Source: Streptosporangiaceae bacterium | Lineage (GTDB): Bacteria; Actinomycetota; Actinomycetes; Streptosporangiales; Streptosporangiaceae | Direction of reading: 5' to 3' | DNA length: 15,314 nt | Assembly: GCA_030045215.1 (NCBI GenBank) | Contig: JASIBJ010000640.1 | Span: 1-15,314, forward strand | In this document: positions 12,985-15,314 of the stretch, piece after piece | Layout of the letters: the number at the start of each line of letters is the position of its first letter | Numbering within the stretch: the stretch's first letter is position 1 | The notes under the pieces: generated by a model | Databases searched by the model: none | Seen by the model: only the letters and a program-made list of their open reading frames with translations | What the model was told of the DNA's origin: nothing | Made by a program: the position numbers and the translations under genes

Positions 12985-13010
12985 AACAGCCCGCCCCGGC
13001 CCGGTATTCC
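12985..13010 (-). promoter_or_regulatory. SigR/SigH-type (thiol-stress ECF) promoter of the nitroreductase-like gene
   Basis: On the minus strand GGAAT (13010-13006) is followed after exactly 18 nt by GTT (12987-12985). This matches the GGAAT-N18/19-GTT consensus of actinobacterial SigR/SigH promoters. The GTG start at 12974 lies 10 nt after GTT, at or near the expected transcript start. Rv2466c itself is known as a member of the M. tuberculosis SigH regulon, which makes the match functionally sensible. Confidence 0.65.
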
Positions 13011-13073
13011 GTGCGCCCTGAGCGGGCCGAGAAGTCGTCGTGATCGAAGACGATGGCGATGGGCTGCTGGCGG

Positions 13074-13107
13074 CCAATTATCGTTAGAGCGATTTATCGA
13101 TAATTGG
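13074..13107. promoter_or_regulatory. AT-rich perfect 10-bp inverted repeat
   Basis: CCAATTATCG (13074-13083) and CGATAATTGG (13098-13107) are perfect inverted repeats around 14 nt that contain further TATCG/CGAT elements. TTATCGATAA (13094-13103) is itself a full palindrome. It lies 23 nt after the VOC-protein stop and about 65 bp upstream of the SigR-type -35. It could be a terminator for the VOC gene or, more likely given its low GC and repeated half-sites, a regulator-binding site. Confidence 0.5.
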
Positions 13108-13130
13108 ATCAGCGCCGGCGCCGCGGGGTG

Positions 13131-13880
13131 TCAGGCGGTGAGCCGCAGGACCACGCCGATCCGCTTGCCCAGTTCCGTTGCCAGGGTGACGTCGTCAGCG
13201 CTGAACGCGCCGCGATCCCGGCTGAAGTGCAGGCTTGCCATCCTGCCGCCCGATCGCTGCTGACCGGCCTCGACGGTCTCCACCAGCCGCAGCCGGGCTT
13301 CATTGACCCAGGCCAGCTCCGCTGCCGATCCGCCCGACGCGACAACATCACCCTCGAGCACGTTTGCGAACAGGGCGGTGGCACCGGCGAGGTCACGAAC
13401 GTGATGCTCGACCAGCGCGAATGACGAGGACGGGCCCGGCTCCGGCAGGTCGCGCGGCGCCGGATGCCCGGGCGGCGGGCCAGATTGCTCGGCAAGCTGA
13501 ACGACGATCCCGTACGCGTCCCTCGGGTGCAGGAACGCCTCCTTCCACCTCGGGTTCTGCAGGCTCACCTGGACCGGCTCGATTCCGGCGGCCTCGACTC
13601 GCGACAACGCAGCCCTGATGTCGGCAACGATGAAGTTCAAGTGGTGCGCGCCTGGCCCGCGCGCGGTGAGGAACCGCTCAAGGAACGCCGAGTCTGGCCC
13701 GCCGGTGGGAGTGAGCAGCTCGATCTTCGGTCCCGCGGTGAACTGCAGCTGACCCCACCAGTAGCCGGCCGATTGACCGCCGTAGGCCCACGCTCCGCCC
13801 AGCACTCCGCCGAACAGCTTCCAGCCGTCGGTCAGCGTATGCGCGCCAACGGCCACATGATCAAGGACTGTGCTGGTCAC
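13131..13880 (-). CDS. Two-domain VOC (glyoxalase/methylmalonyl-CoA epimerase-like) protein
   Basis: The product is 249 aa and contains two tandem VOC domains. Domain 1 (about 5-132) begins VLDHVAVGAHTLTDGWKLF and has possible metal ligands H8, E54 (KIELLTP), H79/H80 (GAHHLNFIVADI) and Q128/E131 (GIVVQLAE). This layout resembles methylmalonyl-CoA epimerase-type VOC enzymes. Domain 2 (about 154-248) repeats the fold more loosely (FALVEHHVRDLAGATALFANVL, MASLHFSRD) and lacks some ligands. VOC proteins include isomerases, dioxygenases and lyases, so the reaction cannot be named. The start is GTG at 13880 with no clear Shine-Dalgarno. It lies between the APH-fold kinase gene and the nitroreductase-like gene, all on the minus strand, but gaps and inverted repeats suggest separate transcripts. 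Confidence 0.87.
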   Translation of the reverse strand: MTSTVLDHVAVGAHTLTDGWKLFGGVLGGAWAYGGQSAGYWWGQLQFTAGPKIELLTPTGGPDSAFLERFLTARGPGAHHLNFIVADIRAALSRVEAAGIEPVQVSLQNPRWKEAFLHPRDAYGIVVQLAEQSGPPPGHPAPRDLPEPGPSSSFALVEHHVRDLAGATALFANVLEGDVVASGGSAAELAWVNEARLRLVETVEAGQQRSGGRMASLHFSRDRGAFSADDVTLATELGKRIGVVLRLTA

Positions 13881-13890
13881 GAGCGCAAGC

Positions 13891-13906
13891 GTCCGCGGTC
13901 GCGGAC
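13891..13906. repeat. 16-bp inverted repeat upstream of the VOC gene
   Basis: GTCCGC-GGTC-GCGGAC is a perfect 6-bp inverted repeat beginning 10 bp upstream of the VOC GTG start. It may be an operator for that gene or a terminator for the kinase gene (stop about 90 nt away). A second perfect palindrome, GGTCTAGACC (13990-13999), straddles the kinase stop codon. Confidence 0.35.
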
Positions 13907-13992
13907 ACGGGGCCGCCGGAGCGCGGTTCGGTCTGCTAGCCGATGCATTCAGGCAGCATTCCAGACGCCGGGAACGCGGGGCAATCCGCGGT

Positions 13993-15015
13993 CTAGACCC
14001 TCAGGAGCTCGGTGACGCGCAGCGCCAGAGCAACCTTGGCCGGGAGCGCGGCCAGCAGGAACGGGAGCAGCTCGCGGGCCTGAGCCTCCTCGGCGGTGCT
14101 GGCTGGCCACTGGCCGAGCGCCCGGTCTGCGTTCATCGTGATCCAGTCGACGGCGCTCATCATCGGCTGGCCCAGGTCGGCAGGTACGATCTCAGTGTCG
14201 TCGCCGCCGTGCGCGCGGTATGCCCTGACCACCTCGCGGGCGACATCCACGTCGCTCCAGCACCCCATCGACATCGCGACATCCGCAAGCTCGCGACGCG
14301 GCACGACCGGATGGGCCACATCCCAGTCGCACAGCACTGGACCCTGCCCGGTGGCGATGATGTTCTTCTGGTCTACGTCGCCGTGCGACATGACCTCCTC
14401 ATCGGGGCGGTGGCCGGCCGACTGGACGAGCTCGGCGATGACCGATACCGAGGGCGCGGCCGCCGCCATCAGGCCGGCCCAGTCCGCGCCGCTGCGGTAC
14501 GCGGCTTCGGTGAGCTCGGGCCACCGCTTCGCGTTATCGGCGTTCGGGAACGGGAACAGACTCCGGGCACGCGGCTTCACCCCAAGCCGGTGCATTGTCG
14601 CCAGGACGTCACCTGCCCACCGCGCCGTCTGCGGATGAACCACCCAGGTTCCGAGTGCTCTTCCGGTTACCCAGCGATGCAGCCGGGCCGACACCGCCTC
14701 GCCGTCGCCGCGGCTCACGCGGGCCAGGCAGCCGCCCGTCGCCGGGTTGACGACGGGCTGAGGCGCCGTGACGCCAGCCTCGATGGCCCGCAGCTCGAAT
14801 GACCACGCCTGCGCAAGCCACTCCTCCCAGTGCGCGATCCGCCAGGGGTTGCGCATCTGTTTGACCGCGAAGACGCCGCTCTCGGCCTCGAGGCGGAAGA
14901 CCCGGTTGGACCAGGCGCCGCCGACCTCGGTCATGCTGATCGGCGGGCCGTCAAGCCTGAACGCGGCCAGCACCGCGGACGGATCCGGCCCATCGATCGT
15001 GTTCGTGGCTGTCAC
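13993..15015 (-). CDS. APH-family (aminoglycoside phosphotransferase-fold) kinase
   Basis: The product is 340 aa with a protein-kinase-like APH fold. The N-lobe has the nucleotide-binding strand GGAWSNRVFRLE (32-43) and the ATP-binding Lys K52 (FAVKQM). The catalytic loop is MSHGDVDQKNII (209-220), giving H211, D213 and N218. The metal-binding motif is LCDWD (228-232), with D230. Beyond these motifs it is Trp-rich in the N-terminal part. The family phosphorylates small molecules such as aminoglycosides, choline, homoserine-like substrates or macrolides; many environmental members are not resistance genes, so no drug is assigned. The start is GTG at 15015 with GAGG only two bases upstream, which is unusually close, so the exact start is uncertain. 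It appears monocistronic. Confidence 0.88.
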   Translation of the reverse strand: MTATNTIDGPDPSAVLAAFRLDGPPISMTEVGGAWSNRVFRLEAESGVFAVKQMRNPWRIAHWEEWLAQAWSFELRAIEAGVTAPQPVVNPATGGCLARVSRGDGEAVSARLHRWVTGRALGTWVVHPQTARWAGDVLATMHRLGVKPRARSLFPFPNADNAKRWPELTEAAYRSGADWAGLMAAAAPSVSVIAELVQSAGHRPDEEVMSHGDVDQKNIIATGQGPVLCDWDVAHPVVPRRELADVAMSMGCWSDVDVAREVVRAYRAHGGDDTEIVPADLGQPMMSAVDWITMNADRALGQWPASTAEEAQARELLPFLLAALPAKVALALRVTELLRV

Positions 15016-15123
15016 CCCTCAGGCCGGACCGGGATTTCGCGTTTAATCCTGCCCGGTATGAGCGGTTATGTCGAAGTGAAATCCATGAGGACGCCGGGCG
15101 TGCGACGCAGGTCTGCGCGCGGG

Positions 15124-15156
15124 CTGGCCCGGCCGCGCGTCGCGTGGCCGGGCCAG
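15124..15156 (-). terminator. Strong 11-bp-stem hairpin
   Basis: CTGGCCCGGCC (15124-15134) and GGCCGGGCCAG (15146-15156) form a perfect 11-bp stem with an 11-nt loop, 16 nt after the stop of the right-edge membrane protein on the minus strand. It is a good candidate for a U-tract-less actinobacterial terminator insulating the downstream kinase gene. Confidence 0.65.
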
Positions 15157-15172
15157 GCCGCCTCCACCGGAC

Positions 15173-15314
15173 CTAGTCGACCAGCTCCTCCACTGGCTTG
15201 ACCCCGGCGGTCCCCCGCCTTAGTCGCCAGACCAGCGCGCACACGTACCAGAGCAGCGCGATGCCGGCACCATAGCCAAGCACGCGGTCCGAGGAGTGGA
15301 ACGGGCTCGGTACC
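15173..15314 (-). CDS. C-terminal end of an unidentified membrane protein
   Basis: The minus frame closed by TAG at 15175-15173 runs open to the right edge, with 46 sense codons visible. It encodes SDRVLGYGAGIALLWYVCAL and then VWRLRRG. That is one hydrophobic span followed by a positively charged stretch and a polar tail ending KPVEELVD. The positive residues after the helix suggest a cytoplasmic C-terminus. A strong hairpin just after the stop supports it being a real gene end. The fragment is too short to name a family. Confidence 0.6.
   Translation of the reverse strand, partial: VPSPFHSSDRVLGYGAGIALLWYVCALVWRLRRGTAGVKPVEELVD

Noticed and set aside
13393..14802. Long plus-strand open frames antisense to the VOC protein and the APH-fold kinase
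   Set aside because: The minus-strand frames carry the APH catalytic motifs and VOC metal ligands; the plus frames have none and simply mirror codon-position GC bias.
1..15314. tRNA, rRNA, CRISPR array, insertion sequence or integrated element
   Set aside because: No cloverleaf with a GGTTCGA-type T-arm, no regularly spaced repeats, no transposase or integrase, and no terminal inverted repeats with target duplications were seen by eye. An automated RNA and mobile-element scan was not possible.

Overview
The window is high-GC DNA with dense, short-spaced genes on both strands and GTG/TTG as well as ATG starts. It carries a mycothiol-dependent nitroreductase-type thioredoxin-fold protein and an alcohol dehydrogenase of the NDMA-dependent, mycofactocin-linked type. 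Together these point to an actinobacterium, probably a large-genome, soil-type actinomycete; the genus cannot be read from the sequence. TGA is used as an ordinary stop by many genes here. No tRNA, rRNA, CRISPR array, transposase or phage gene was seen, so this looks like normal chromosomal accessory and housekeeping DNA.

Layout. (1) 1-1408: a divergent TetR locus. A WHG-type TetR regulator (830-1408, +) faces a SnoaL-like protein (291-722, -) that overlaps a DUF1772-type membrane protein running off the left edge. The 107-bp gap holds a good promoter and two copies of one palindrome, TAGC-N3-GCTA. (2) 1409-1965: a tetR terminator, a decayed thioredoxin-reductase-like fragment, and a small protein of unknown function built on a 12-residue repeat. 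(3) 2006-3712 (-): prolyl-tRNA synthetase with an editing domain. (4) 4101-4867 (+): two translationally coupled small membrane proteins. (5) 4959-5828 (+): a metal-dependent amidohydrolase interrupted by an in-frame TGA just after its last metal ligand. (6) 5969-8948 (+): NDMA-dependent-type alcohol dehydrogenase overlapping by 14 nt a single-chain MoxR-type AAA+/VWA protein. (7) 8968-11934 (-): a prolipoprotein diacylglyceryl transferase with an unusual lipobox-like C-terminal tail, preceded by a secreted family-9 glycoside-hydrolase-like protein with its own promoter and operator. (8) 12342-15015 (-): mycothiol nitroreductase-like protein behind a SigR/SigH-type promoter, a two-domain VOC protein and an APH-fold kinase. 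(9) 15173-15314 (-): the C-terminus of an unidentified membrane protein.

The best candidate for an undescribed system is the dehydrogenase plus AAA+/VWA pair. MoxR/VWA pairs elsewhere remodel or activate metalloenzymes, and here one fused protein is translationally tied to one zinc dehydrogenase. Other points to check are the in-frame TGA in the amidohydrolase, the lipobox on Lgt, the SigR-type promoter that moves the nitroreductase start, and the glycine in place of a catalytic aspartate in the GH9-like protein. All family assignments come from motif recognition by eye; no search was run.
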